From Acidobacteriota bacterium (GTDB lineage: Bacteria > Acidobacteriota > Terriglobia > UBA7540), in contig JAJYJL010000372.1 of NCBI GenBank assembly GCA_021789565.1, positions 1-7,397 of the forward strand: 7,397 bases of DNA. The letters run 5' to 3'. The position numbers and the translations under genes are program-made. Positions 1-6,546 of this stretch are shown here, one piece after another. The notes below the pieces were generated by a model. The model made no database searches, was not told where the DNA came from, and saw only the letters and a list, made by a program, of their open reading frames with translations. Position 1 is the first letter of the stretch, and every line of letters begins with the position of its first letter.

Positions 1-1593
1 GACACGATGAGAGATCAGTATCGTCGTTCTTCCGGCCATCACTTCGGTCAGGTGCCGCAGGATCTTTTCTTCTGTGTAAGTGTCAACGCTCGAGAGCGCG
101 TCATCAAGGATCAGAATGCGCGGGTCGCGGATGATAGCCCGTGAGATGGCCACTCGCTGCTTCTGGCCGCCGGAGAGGGTCAGACCGCGTTCTCCCACCA
201 TGGATTCAAACCCTTTGGGGAAACTCAGAATTTCCGGCAGGATGTTGGAAACCTCGGCGGCGTGTTCCACGTCGCCATCCGGAGAACCGGGAACTCCAAA
301 CCGGATGTTTTCCCGGATTGAATCGCTGAACAGAAAGGTTTCTTGCGGGACAAACCCGATGTTCGACCGCAAAGTTTTGAGTGGCACATGGCGCACCGGA
401 ACTCCATCCACGAGGACTGCTCCCTCCGGTGCGTCAAACAGGCGGGGAACCAGCGCCGCTAGGGTTGTCTTGCCGGACCCGGTTGCGCCCACGATGGCAA
501 CGGTTTTTCCGGCCGGAATATGCAGGTTAATGTCTTTGAGAATCGGGAATCCGCTGTAGGCGAACGTGAGGCTACGGAACTCGATTTCACCTTTGAGCTC
601 GCGGATGGGATTTCGGGGGACCAGGCGGTCATCAATGGCGGGGTGGGCAGCGAAGATAGTCCACAATCGCCCCATTGAAGCAAGGCCGCGCTGGATAATA
701 TTGGTTACCCACCCAAGCGCGATGATCGGCCAGATCAGGTTCATGAGATAGATGTTGAACGCAGCAAAAGTCCCTATAGTTATCTTCCCAGACAGTACAT
801 GCTCTCCCCCGACAACCAGAACCAGCAAAAAGGAAACTGCGAAAAGCAGCGCCAGAGCGGGCCACAGAAAGCTTGTGATCCAGATCAGCCGTTTGTTTTT
901 TTCCACGTAGACCTGGTTCATGCGGTCGAACTGACGTATTTCGGGACCTTCCTGGCGAAAGGACCGGACCAGCCGGACACCAGATAGGTTTTCGCGCACC
1001 TTTTCGGTTAGCTCCGAATACATTGCCTGGATTTTTTCAAAACGCTCATGGATCCGTTGTCCGAAGAACTTGACGGCAATCGAAGCCAGTGGCAGAGGCG
1101 CCAGTGCCAGCAGCGTCAAGTGCAAGTCCAGGTGGGCCATCAGGGCTATTGTAACGATCCCGGTGACCACGGTGTTGGCAGAGTACATGATGCCCGGCCC
1201 CACAATATTGCGGACGGCGTTCAGGTCGTTAGTCAGCTTCGCCATCAGGTCGCCGGTGCGATGTTCGTTGTAATAACGGGTGTCCTGGTGCATCAGGTGC
1301 TTGAAGAGGTCGTTGCGGAGGTCGTACTCTATGTCACGCGAAATCCCGATCAGGATCCAGCGCATCCAGAACTGAAAAACCGCTTTTGCCAGCGCAATTC
1401 CCAGCAGGAGCAAGGCAAGAAAAGCGAGCCTTTGTGCGGTGACGCCGCTCGTCAAGGCGTCAAATACTTCTTTGATAACCAGGGGAATGGTGACGCCCAC
1501 AAGCTGGGTGATGATGAGCGTGACGAAGCCAACCACATAACCCTTCTTGTACTTAGCCAGGTACGGGAACAGGGGTCGAAGAGGGTTTCGCAT
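1..1593 (-). CDS. ABC exporter half-transporter, MdlA/YheI-like, with degenerate Walker B (partial, C-terminus beyond left edge)
   Basis: This is a fused membrane-permease plus ATPase subunit of a type IV (exporter-fold) ABC transporter in the inner membrane. 531 codons are open without a frameshift, and the stop lies outside the window. The first ~330 residues are the six-helix permease region, including the coupling-helix-like stretch HRTGDLMAKLTNDLNAVR. The ATPase follows: Walker A GATGSGKTT (residues 369-377), Q-loop Q417, signature LSGGQKQ (473-479), Walker B LILDD (494-498), D-loop SSVD (501-504) and switch H529. The residue after the Walker B aspartate is Asp498, where a catalytic Glu is usual. 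This substitution, in the context DDALSSVD, is typical of the MdlA/YheI(BmrC)/TM287 half of heterodimeric exporters, so a partner half-transporter is expected just beyond the left edge. The start is the ATG at 1593-1591, with a weak AGG-type ribosome site about 6 bases upstream; the N-terminus MRNPLRPLFPYLAKYKKGY fits the family. The substrate cannot be told from sequence. Family call is secure; the heterodimer assignment is inference. Confidence 0.95.
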   Translation of the reverse strand, partial: MRNPLRPLFPYLAKYKKGYVVGFVTLIITQLVGVTIPLVIKEVFDALTSGVTAQRLAFLALLLLGIALAKAVFQFWMRWILIGISRDIEYDLRNDLFKHLMHQDTRYYNEHRTGDLMAKLTNDLNAVRNIVGPGIMYSANTVVTGIVTIALMAHLDLHLTLLALAPLPLASIAVKFFGQRIHERFEKIQAMYSELTEKVRENLSGVRLVRSFRQEGPEIRQFDRMNQVYVEKNKRLIWITSFLWPALALLFAVSFLLVLVVGGEHVLSGKITIGTFAAFNIYLMNLIWPIIALGWVTNIIQRGLASMGRLWTIFAAHPAIDDRLVPRNPIRELKGEIEFRSLTFAYSGFPILKDINLHIPAGKTVAIVGATGSGKTTLAALVPRLFDAPEGAVLVDGVPVRHVPLKTLRSNIGFVPQETFLFSDSIRENIRFGVPGSPDGDVEHAAEVSNILPEILSFPKGFESMVGERGLTLSGGQKQRVAISRAIIRDPRILILDDALSSVDTYTEEKILRHLTEVMAGRTTILISHRV

Positions 1594-1658
1594 GTATACC
1601 TATGCTTGATGGCAGCAGAAATCAGACAGTAGGCGCTGTGTCGCCCCGATAAGCTTTG

Positions 1659-1688
1659 ATTATAACCGAACCCCAGTGCGACCGACCA
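1659..1688 (-). promoter_or_regulatory. Candidate sigma70-type promoter for the ABC exporter gene
   Basis: Read on the minus strand, a perfect TATAAT lies at 1664-1659. The upstream -35 region is weak: TGGTCG at 1688-1683 (spacer 18) is the best fit and matches TTGACA only partly. Transcription would start near 1652, leaving a leader of roughly 60 bases before the ATG at 1593. The perfect -10 and its position support the call; the poor -35 suggests either a weak promoter or help from an activator. Confidence 0.45.
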
Positions 1689-1781
1689 GCTTCGCTATGG
1701 ACCGCGCCGATCTGACTCTCCGCTAGTTCGCCAGATCCGCTCAGGAGGCAATACCATTTTGTGGTTATTTTGGCTTTTGAG

Positions 1782-1811
1782 TTGACCTTACACGGCGTGC
1801 CTACGTAAAAT
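1782..1811 (+). promoter_or_regulatory. Sigma70-type promoter for mltD
   Basis: TTGACC at 1782-1787 (5 of 6 to consensus) and TAAAAT at 1806-1811 (5 of 6) are separated by 18 bases. The predicted transcription start near 1818 gives a leader of about 55 bases to the TTG start codon at 1873. This is one of the best-formed promoter candidates in the window. Confidence 0.65.
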
Positions 1812-1872
1812 CTGCCTATGTTGTTTACCGGGCGGGCGGGACAGAAGAAAGCGGCCTGAGAGGCAGGAAACG

Positions 1873-3909
1873 TTGGAGAAAAGCAGACTGGTTTTCCTTA
1901 TTTTGGCTGGGGTGGCTTTATTGGGTTCGTGCAGCTCCGGCAACAAGAAAGTTGTAGTTTCACCTCCGGTTTCGAATGTTCCTCCTCCGGTCCAGCCCTC
2001 TGGCGCAAAGACAGCGCCTCCCGCCGTCTCGGTGAAGCCGGTGGCTCCTGACCCGGTCGGTTCCCTGATTACGAAGGTTGATGCCGTCTACGGCGAAGGC
2101 ATCAAGGAATACCGCGCTGGGAACCTGCAACAGGCTAAGCAGGATTTTGATAGGGCCTTGAGCCTGTTGCTGGAGTCCGGGGAGGACATCCAAAACAACA
2201 GTCGGCTTAACACAGAATTTAACAAACTTGTCGAAAATACTTACGGGCTTGAGGCTTCAGCGTCGGCCAACGGTGATACCTTGAGCCAGCACGATTATGA
2301 GCCCCCGCCTATCGAATCTTTTGCAGAGCTCACTTTCCCTGTAGATCCCAGGGTGAGGCAACGCGCCGAGCAGGAGTTGATTTCAGTCCGTTCAGACCTT
2401 CCGCTGGTTACAAACGACTACGTGCTGAGCTTCCTCACGTATTTTCAAAATGGAGGGCAGGAGTACATTGAGAATATTCTGAAGCGGGCCGGAATGTACG
2501 GGCCGATGATCTCTGGTGTTCTCCGCAAGTACGGATTGCCGCGGGATCTGATCTACCTCGCGGCGGCGGAAAGCGGTTTCAATCCCCACGCTGTTTCCAA
2601 GGCCGGTGCTACGGGTATCTGGCAATTCATGGCATCACGCGCCCGGGAATATGGGCTCGTACTCAATCAGTATGAAGACCAGCGCGAAGACCCGCTAAAA
2701 TCGACGGACGCTGCAGCCCGGCATCTGAGAGACCTCTATAAGGAGTTTGGGGACTGGTACTTGGCCATGGCCGCCTATGACGCCGGCCCGTTGAACGTCC
2801 AGCGTGCAATTGAACGGACAGGTTATGCGAATTATTGGAAGCTCCGAGAATTACATGCCTTGCCGCAGGAGACCCAGAACTATGTTCCGATTTTCATCGC
2901 CACGGCGTTGATTGCCAAAGATCCTAGTGCTTATGGGTTCGAGGTTCCGCCTGATGCTCCGCTGGATCCCGATCGAGTGGTTGTTACGGTTCCGACCGAC
3001 CTTCGGCTCGTCGCCGAACTTCTGGACCAGCCTGTCAAAGAGTTGGAGAGGCTTAATCCGAGTCTTTTGACGTGGGCTACTCCGCTGAATCAGGGCCCTT
3101 ACGTGCTCAACCTTCCTCATGGGACCAAGGGTTTGTATGAGAAGCGAATTGCGGAAGTGCCTCCCTCAAAGCGTATCTGGTGGCGGGCCGTAAAGGTGGA
3201 GAACGGCGACACTCTTGCCTCCATTGCGCAAAAGTATCGGGTGACGCGTACCGCCCTCGCGGAAGCCAATCATCTTGACCCGGGCGACGACCCGGAAACC
3301 GGCAGCCACCTGATCCTTCCTCTTCCTCCCGGCCGGGAACCTATCTATCGAAGGGGCCGTTATTACCGTTACCGAATCCGGAGCGGTGATACGCTCGGCG
3401 CCATCGCCCGCCGTTTTCATGTGAGTGTCGCAAGCCTTCGCCGCTGGAACCATCTGCGGGGTTCGGTGATCGTCGCCGGAAGAACCTTGCTGGTGTTTGG
3501 GCGTACAATCGAGGAGCCTGAGCGTGGGGCCGAATACAAGACCGAAGTGCGCGGCGGCGTTCGCGTTTACCGTATCCAGAGAGCAGACACGCTCGAAGGT
3601 ATCGCCCGCCATTTCCATGTAAGCGTCGATGACCTTCGCGGCTGGAATAACCTGAGTGGGCACAACATTATCGCCGGCCGAACGTTGAAAATCGGCGCTA
3701 CGAGTCATGCGACGGAGGTCGCTTCCAATCACCCTGCCAGCAAGAATCGCCGTTCTGTTTACCACTACCGGATTCGCCGCGGTGACACACTGACGGTCAT
3801 TGCAAACCATTTCAAGGTGACGGTCGCCCAGATCCGCGAGTGGAATCATCTGGATGGATCGGTGATTGTCCCCGGCCAGGTCCTGGCTTTGTACCGGGTC
3901 TCGGACTAG
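1873..3909 (+). CDS. mltD: MltD-type membrane-bound lytic murein transglycosylase, lipoprotein with four LysM domains
   Basis: It cleaves the MurNAc-GlcNAc bond of peptidoglycan to leave 1,6-anhydro-MurNAc ends, acting from the outer-membrane face of the periplasm. The start is TTG with AGGA (1865-1868) four bases upstream; no better start gives the signal peptide. Residues 1-20 are a lipoprotein signal with lipobox LGSC (C20), and Ser at +2 suggests outer-membrane sorting. A Pro/Val-rich linker (about 28-62) follows, then a short TPR-like helical segment (66-105). The SLT catalytic domain spans about 208-330 with catalytic Glu233 in AAAESGFNP, then GATGIWQFM and AAYDAGP (300-306). Residues ~345-430 are a degenerate LysM-like linker. 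Four LysM domains start near residues 436, 497, 564 and 629. At 678 residues it is longer than E. coli MltD (about 450 residues, two LysM). It is probably monocistronic: the next gene has its own promoter. Family assignment is very secure; mltD versus a paralogue is less so. Confidence 0.95.
   Translation: MEKSRLVFLILAGVALLGSCSSGNKKVVVSPPVSNVPPPVQPSGAKTAPPAVSVKPVAPDPVGSLITKVDAVYGEGIKEYRAGNLQQAKQDFDRALSLLLESGEDIQNNSRLNTEFNKLVENTYGLEASASANGDTLSQHDYEPPPIESFAELTFPVDPRVRQRAEQELISVRSDLPLVTNDYVLSFLTYFQNGGQEYIENILKRAGMYGPMISGVLRKYGLPRDLIYLAAAESGFNPHAVSKAGATGIWQFMASRAREYGLVLNQYEDQREDPLKSTDAAARHLRDLYKEFGDWYLAMAAYDAGPLNVQRAIERTGYANYWKLRELHALPQETQNYVPIFIATALIAKDPSAYGFEVPPDAPLDPDRVVVTVPTDLRLVAELLDQPVKELERLNPSLLTWATPLNQGPYVLNLPHGTKGLYEKRIAEVPPSKRIWWRAVKVENGDTLASIAQKYRVTRTALAEANHLDPGDDPETGSHLILPLPPGREPIYRRGRYYRYRIRSGDTLGAIARRFHVSVASLRRWNHLRGSVIVAGRTLLVFGRTIEEPERGAEYKTEVRGGVRVYRIQRADTLEGIARHFHVSVDDLRGWNNLSGHNIIAGRTLKIGATSHATEVASNHPASKNRRSVYHYRIRRGDTLTVIANHFKVTVAQIREWNHLDGSVIVPGQVLALYRVSD
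3178..3897 (+). repeat. Four tandem LysM repeats within mltD
   Basis: Four copies of a ~45-residue LysM peptidoglycan-binding unit lie 60-67 residues apart. Each has the pattern Y/V-x-V/I-x-x-GDTL...IA..F.V....L..WNxL.....I..G..L. Copies 2 and 4 are the most alike (RYRIRSGDTL versus HYRIRRGDTL, and both WNHL.GSVIV.G). Copy 3 has ADTL in place of GDTL, and copy 1 is the most divergent, with an acidic insertion PGDDPETG before its last strand. The similarity of copies 2 to 4 suggests recent internal duplication. Confidence 0.9.
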
Positions 3910-3937
3910 CCGTAAAACTAAACAGGCGAGAAGTCTC

Positions 3938-3964
3938 TTGACAGCGGGTGCCCAGTGTTATACA
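3938..3964 (+). promoter_or_regulatory. Candidate promoter for the acidic/basic protein gene
   Basis: A perfect TTGACA at 3938-3943 is followed after 15 bases by TATACA at 3959-3964, preceded by TG one base upstream (3956-3957), giving an extended -10. Transcription would start near 3971, about 87 bases before the ATG. The short spacer is a weakness offset by the extended -10. A small GC hairpin, GCCC-ATGA-GGGC (3969-3980), followed by a T-rich stretch lies at the predicted start of the transcript; it is too short to call a terminator. No clear terminator for mltD is visible between 3910 and 3938. Confidence 0.5.
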
Positions 3965-4046
3965 TCTGGCCCATGAGGGCTTTGCTTTCAGGCGCCCATT
4001 GCATGAAACGGCCGGAGCCTTATTACTGACTGGAGAAGATCTCAAG

Positions 4047-4052
4047 AGGAGG
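4047..4052 (+). promoter_or_regulatory. Strong Shine-Dalgarno site AGGAGG
   Basis: A full AGGAGG lies 5 bases before the ATG at 4058. It fixes the start of the acidic/basic protein and is the strongest ribosome site in the window, suggesting abundant expression. Confidence 0.8.
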
Positions 4053-4057
4053 ATCCC

Positions 4058-4543
4058 ATGCAGTTCGACGAAGACGAAAATGAGCTTGGGGAAGAATTCG
4101 AGGATTATGAAGATGAACTCCCCTCCAACTCCGAAAAGGAGCTTGAAGGGGAATCATTTGGCGAGGACCTTGCAGATCTGGACGAAGAAATCTCTTATGA
4201 GTCCGAGGATGTAGAGGTTGAGCCTTTAGAATTGGAAGTGCCAGCGGCACCCACGCCTCCTCCGCCTGCTCTTGCCACCGTCAGTCGGCCGCCTCGGGCC
4301 AAGGCGCGGAAGGCGAAAGCAAAGCCTAAGAAGACCGCGCAGCCCAAAAAAGCGGCCAAGCCCAGCAAGTCGGTAAAGGCCAAAAGGCCAACAAAAGCTA
4401 AGAAATCAGCGAGAACCAAAGAACCGACAAAAGCCAAGAAGTCGGCAAAGCCCGCGAAGGCGGCAAAGAAAACCGGAAAGCCTGGGAAATCTAAAGGGGC
4501 CAGGAAGCCTGCTTCCCGTAAAAAGCCGCGCGGCCGCCGCTGA
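4058..4543 (+). CDS. Charge-segregated protein: acidic N-terminal half, histone-H1-like Lys/Ala-rich C-terminal half
   Basis: The 161-residue product is low in complexity and predicted to be disordered. Residues 1-60 contain 29 Asp/Glu and a single Lys. Residues 61-76 are a Pro/Ala linker with PTPPPP. Residues 77-161 contain about 39 Lys/Arg and one Glu, in AKxAKK/PxKSxK patterns, with PTKAKKSA at 111-118 repeated at 123-130 (12-residue period). The basic half resembles bacterial histone-H1-like tails (as in AlgP, HupN-type and Hc1-like proteins), which bind nucleic acid without sequence specificity. The acidic half could shield or regulate that binding or recruit basic partners; this is inference. 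There is no signal peptide or membrane segment, so it is cytoplasmic, probably nucleoid- or RNA-associated. A strong ribosome site and its own promoter mark it as a real, expressed gene. Low complexity makes homology weak evidence; no specific family is recognised. Confidence 0.85.
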   Translation: MQFDEDENELGEEFEDYEDELPSNSEKELEGESFGEDLADLDEEISYESEDVEVEPLELEVPAAPTPPPPALATVSRPPRAKARKAKAKPKKTAQPKKAAKPSKSVKAKRPTKAKKSARTKEPTKAKKSAKPAKAAKKTGKPGKSKGARKPASRKKPRGRR

Positions 4544-4760
4544 CGTTGACAGCTCGGTGTGCCCAACTGCCAGGAGCATGGAGTTTGTATTGGCGGAAAG
4601 CAGGTTGGTGGCGATACCCTCAGCCTTCATCTGGACCACTGTTCATTTTTCTTGTAGTTTTGCTGCGGGAAGGCGTCGAAGGACCATGCTTACTCGCTGA
4701 ACTGCTTTCCGAGGAGTTAGAAACAAATCTGCAGAAGGGTTTGAGAAACACACTCCAGGG
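4544..4760. other. Intergenic stretch before the kinase gene, no supported gene
   Basis: These 217 bases hold no supported gene. A 40-codon ORF at 4578-4700 has AGGAG only one base before its ATG, and its product matches nothing I recognise. A TTGACA at 4546-4551 lacks a matching -10. No rho-independent terminator is visible after the acidic/basic gene. The kinase cluster must therefore either be read through from upstream or use a promoter that does not resemble the sigma70 consensus. Confidence 0.5.
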
Positions 4761-5672
4761 ATGGACGAAAGGTTCGGAAACTCCGGCTGTGGAACTCGCC
4801 CAGCGGGCAGCACTTTTGATCCTTCACCCACTTTACAATCCAGCCTGGCCGGATTTGATGCGGTCCGGAAGGTCGAAGCCATAGAATTCATCCGGCGGAT
4901 GCGTGGTGGCTCGCAGCCATTTCTGATGGGCTGCGATGACGGAGAGGCCTACGTAGTCAAGTTCAGTAACAATCCTCAACACGTCCGCATCCTGGCAAAT
5001 GAGATGCTGGCCAGCCGCTTTGCAACACTTATCCGGCTTCCGGTTCCTGACTGCGCCTTCGTGCAGGTCTCGCAAAACCTTATTTCGGGGGCACCGCTCC
5101 TGAAATTTGAAACAGCCGGACACGAAGAGCCGTGTGCTGCGGGACTGCATTTCGGTTCGAAGTTTCCGGGCGTTCCGAGCCAGACGCTCGTTGTAGATTT
5201 CCTTCCAGACCGGTTGTTGCGCAAGGTCACTAATCTGTCATCAATTTTTCTCGGGGCCTACGTACTGGACAAGTGGACGTGCAACTGCGACGGCCGCCAG
5301 GTGATTTTCTACCGTGACATCGAACAGAGGGGGAGCGATTACTGTGCAACCCTGATTGACCACGGCTTTTGCTTCAACGATGGCGAATGGAACTTTCCCG
5401 ACAGCCCCATTCGAAGTCTTTATCCTCGACGCCTTGTTTATGAAACCGTCCGGGGACTCCAATCATTTGAGCCGTATCTGTCGCGAATCGAAAATCTCCG
5501 GTCTTCCGAGTTGGAAGAGTGCCTTCGCGAGGTGCCGCTGGAGTGGTGTGGCCGCGACCCTGACCAAATTTCACGGCTTGCGGAGCGGCTCTTTGAGCGC
5601 CGGCGCCGCGTGCGCCAGCTTATTATCGAAGCCAGAGAGAGTTCGTTGAGGCCGTTTCCCAATTGGGACTAG
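4761..5672 (+). CDS. HipA-like kinase domain protein (HipA_2 type)
   Basis: The 303-residue protein carries a compact HipA/PI3-4-kinase-like fold rather than full-length HipA. Visible elements in order: Gly-rich loop RMRGGSQPFLM (46-56), candidate ATP-binding Lys67 in YVVKF, helix Glu81 in ANEML, a GLHFGSKFPG segment (128-137), catalytic-loop-like D170-K-W-T-C-N175-C-D177-G-R-Q, and a DFG-equivalent IDHG with D200. These match the expected ATP- and metal-binding positions, so it is probably an active kinase; the substrate is unknown. It lacks the N-terminal domain of HipA, and no HipB-like DNA-binding antitoxin lies beside it. The ATG at 4761 is the only usable start (in-frame stop at 4698 and no GTG/TTG between), but its ribosome site is poor, with AGGG touching the start codon; the first ~30 residues look unconserved. 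A DUF3037 gene follows closely. Some databases mislabel this family as aminotransferase class I/II; no PLP features are seen. Confidence 0.85.
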   Translation: MDERFGNSGCGTRPAGSTFDPSPTLQSSLAGFDAVRKVEAIEFIRRMRGGSQPFLMGCDDGEAYVVKFSNNPQHVRILANEMLASRFATLIRLPVPDCAFVQVSQNLISGAPLLKFETAGHEEPCAAGLHFGSKFPGVPSQTLVVDFLPDRLLRKVTNLSSIFLGAYVLDKWTCNCDGRQVIFYRDIEQRGSDYCATLIDHGFCFNDGEWNFPDSPIRSLYPRRLVYETVRGLQSFEPYLSRIENLRSSELEECLREVPLEWCGRDPDQISRLAERLFERRRRVRQLIIEARESSLRPFPNWD

Positions 5673-5709
5673 ATTGTAAACAGGGCCCCGTCGAGCCCGA
5701 GTGCTTGTT

Positions 5710-6531
5710 ATGGCTGATACGGAAAATCTAAAGCGGTGCTCACTCTATCTGGTGCAATATGTGCCGGATATTGCCCGGGGCGAGTTACTGAATATCGGCC
5801 TGTTCCTGCACAGCCCTGAGGAGAATTACATGGGTTGCCTTTTTACCGATGATTTCCGCCGGATCAAGCGTTTCCATCCACAGGCTGATCTGGAGTTTCT
5901 GCGGGAATTACAACAGGATTTCGAGCAGCAGATCGATGAGCACAGCGACGAGTTGGACTCCTATGTAGGATGGATGGAGCAATCTTTTTCGAACCTGGTG
6001 CAAATTGCTCCGGTCAGGTCCTGCCTGCTGCGGGACCCGGCAGCGGAAATTCAGGACCTTTTCAAGCGGTACGTGGGCGCTCGAACAGAAGGACCTCTCC
6101 CTGTTGACACACGGGTGCGGATCAAGCAGCGGCTACGTCTTTCATTTGTCCGCGCCGGATTGTGGAACCTGCCTCAATTTGAGCGGAACATTCGGGCCTC
6201 GCGCTGGACTCATTCCGGCGATCCCTTTACTTTTGATTTCGGGTACCGCCCGCTGGAAACAGCGGGAGAGCCTGACGGCCACATCAAGCTTGTTCATTCC
6301 CTTTCGCTCAAACGCGACATTGAACTCGCCAAGGTGCTTGTTTATACCATGGACCACGTTCGCCACAGCGAACCTGCCGATTTGACGGCGGTAGTCGAGG
6401 ACTTGGCTTCGAAGGAAGATGAAGCCGCCACTCTTTCGCAGAGTATTCTGACAGAGGCAGGAATCACCATCCAGCCGATTGCCTTTGCCGATGAATACGC
6501 CCAGTCTATTCGCCGCGAGCTGGCCATGTAA
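5710..6531 (+). CDS. DUF3037 domain protein
   Basis: The 273-residue cytoplasmic protein opens with the pattern of DUF3037: RCSLYLVQYVPDIARGELLNIG in two parts, RCSLYLVQYVPD (residues 9-20) then GELLNIGLFL (24-33), followed by a charged helical region rich in Asp/Glu (about 55-90). DUF3037 has no assigned function. The C-terminal part (about 140-273) looks like a second domain: F175-D-F-G-Y, then GHIKLVHSLSLKRD and AKVLVYT, a beta-beta-alpha-like run. The gene lies 37 bases after the kinase stop on the same strand, so the two are probably co-transcribed and functionally linked. Start choice: an in-frame GTG at 5701 would add three residues. Both starts have only a GAG-type ribosome site; ATG is preferred by codon. 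There is no signal peptide or membrane segment. Family call is good; function is unknown. Confidence 0.85.
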   Translation: MADTENLKRCSLYLVQYVPDIARGELLNIGLFLHSPEENYMGCLFTDDFRRIKRFHPQADLEFLRELQQDFEQQIDEHSDELDSYVGWMEQSFSNLVQIAPVRSCLLRDPAAEIQDLFKRYVGARTEGPLPVDTRVRIKQRLRLSFVRAGLWNLPQFERNIRASRWTHSGDPFTFDFGYRPLETAGEPDGHIKLVHSLSLKRDIELAKVLVYTMDHVRHSEPADLTAVVEDLASKEDEAATLSQSILTEAGITIQPIAFADEYAQSIRRELAM

Positions 6532-6535
6532 TGCC

Positions 6536-6540
6536 AGAGG
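6536..6540 (+). promoter_or_regulatory. Shine-Dalgarno site AGAGG before the small protein gene
   Basis: AGAGG ends six bases before the ATG at 6547, between the DUF3037 stop at 6531 and that start. It supports the 6547 start over the in-frame ATG at 6553 and argues that the small gene is really translated. Confidence 0.6.
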
Positions 6541-6546
6541 TCTCCG

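Larger units (their letters stand above)
1594..1872. other. Divergent intergenic region between exporter and mltD
   Basis: About 280 bases separate the two divergent start codons. They hold a promoter-like site for each direction (described separately) and, between them, a 6-bp inverted repeat GATCTG (1709-1714) / CAGATC (1732-1737) with a 17-base centre. The repeat sits where a shared regulator could bind, but it is short and may be chance. No convincing gene, tRNA or small RNA is visible. Confidence 0.6.

Noticed and set aside
80..559. 159-codon open frame on the plus strand
   Set aside because: Antisense to the ABC ATPase domain, where Walker A, signature and Walker B are all readable on the minus strand.
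1048..1632. 194-codon open frame on the plus strand rich in Gln/His
   Set aside because: It is antisense to the ABC exporter permease region, which is intact with no frameshift.
1743..1785. AGGAGG followed by a TTG-started 8-codon ORF
   Set aside because: It lies upstream of the predicted mltD transcription start, its stop overlaps the -35 element, and it is too short to support.
3166..3849. 227-codon open frame on the minus strand
   Set aside because: It lies entirely antisense to the LysM region of mltD, whose family assignment is certain; its product resembles nothing and reflects codon bias.
3969..3985. GCCC-ATGA-GGGC hairpin with following T-rich bases as a terminator of mltD
   Set aside because: Only a 4-5 bp stem and an interrupted T run; it is also downstream of a new promoter start, so it is not a convincing terminator.
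4195..4566. Very hydrophobic Phe/Leu/Ala-rich 123-codon frame on the minus strand, looking like a membrane protein
   Set aside because: It is the reverse complement of Lys/Ala codons of the basic tail; the hydrophobicity is an artefact.
4546..4884. 112-codon plus-strand frame overlapping the start of the kinase
   Set aside because: No ribosome site, no recognisable domain, and it overlaps the better supported kinase frame by over 100 bases.
4761..5672. Classical HipAB toxin-antitoxin locus
   Set aside because: The kinase lacks the HipA N-terminal domain and no helix-turn-helix HipB-like gene is present on either side.
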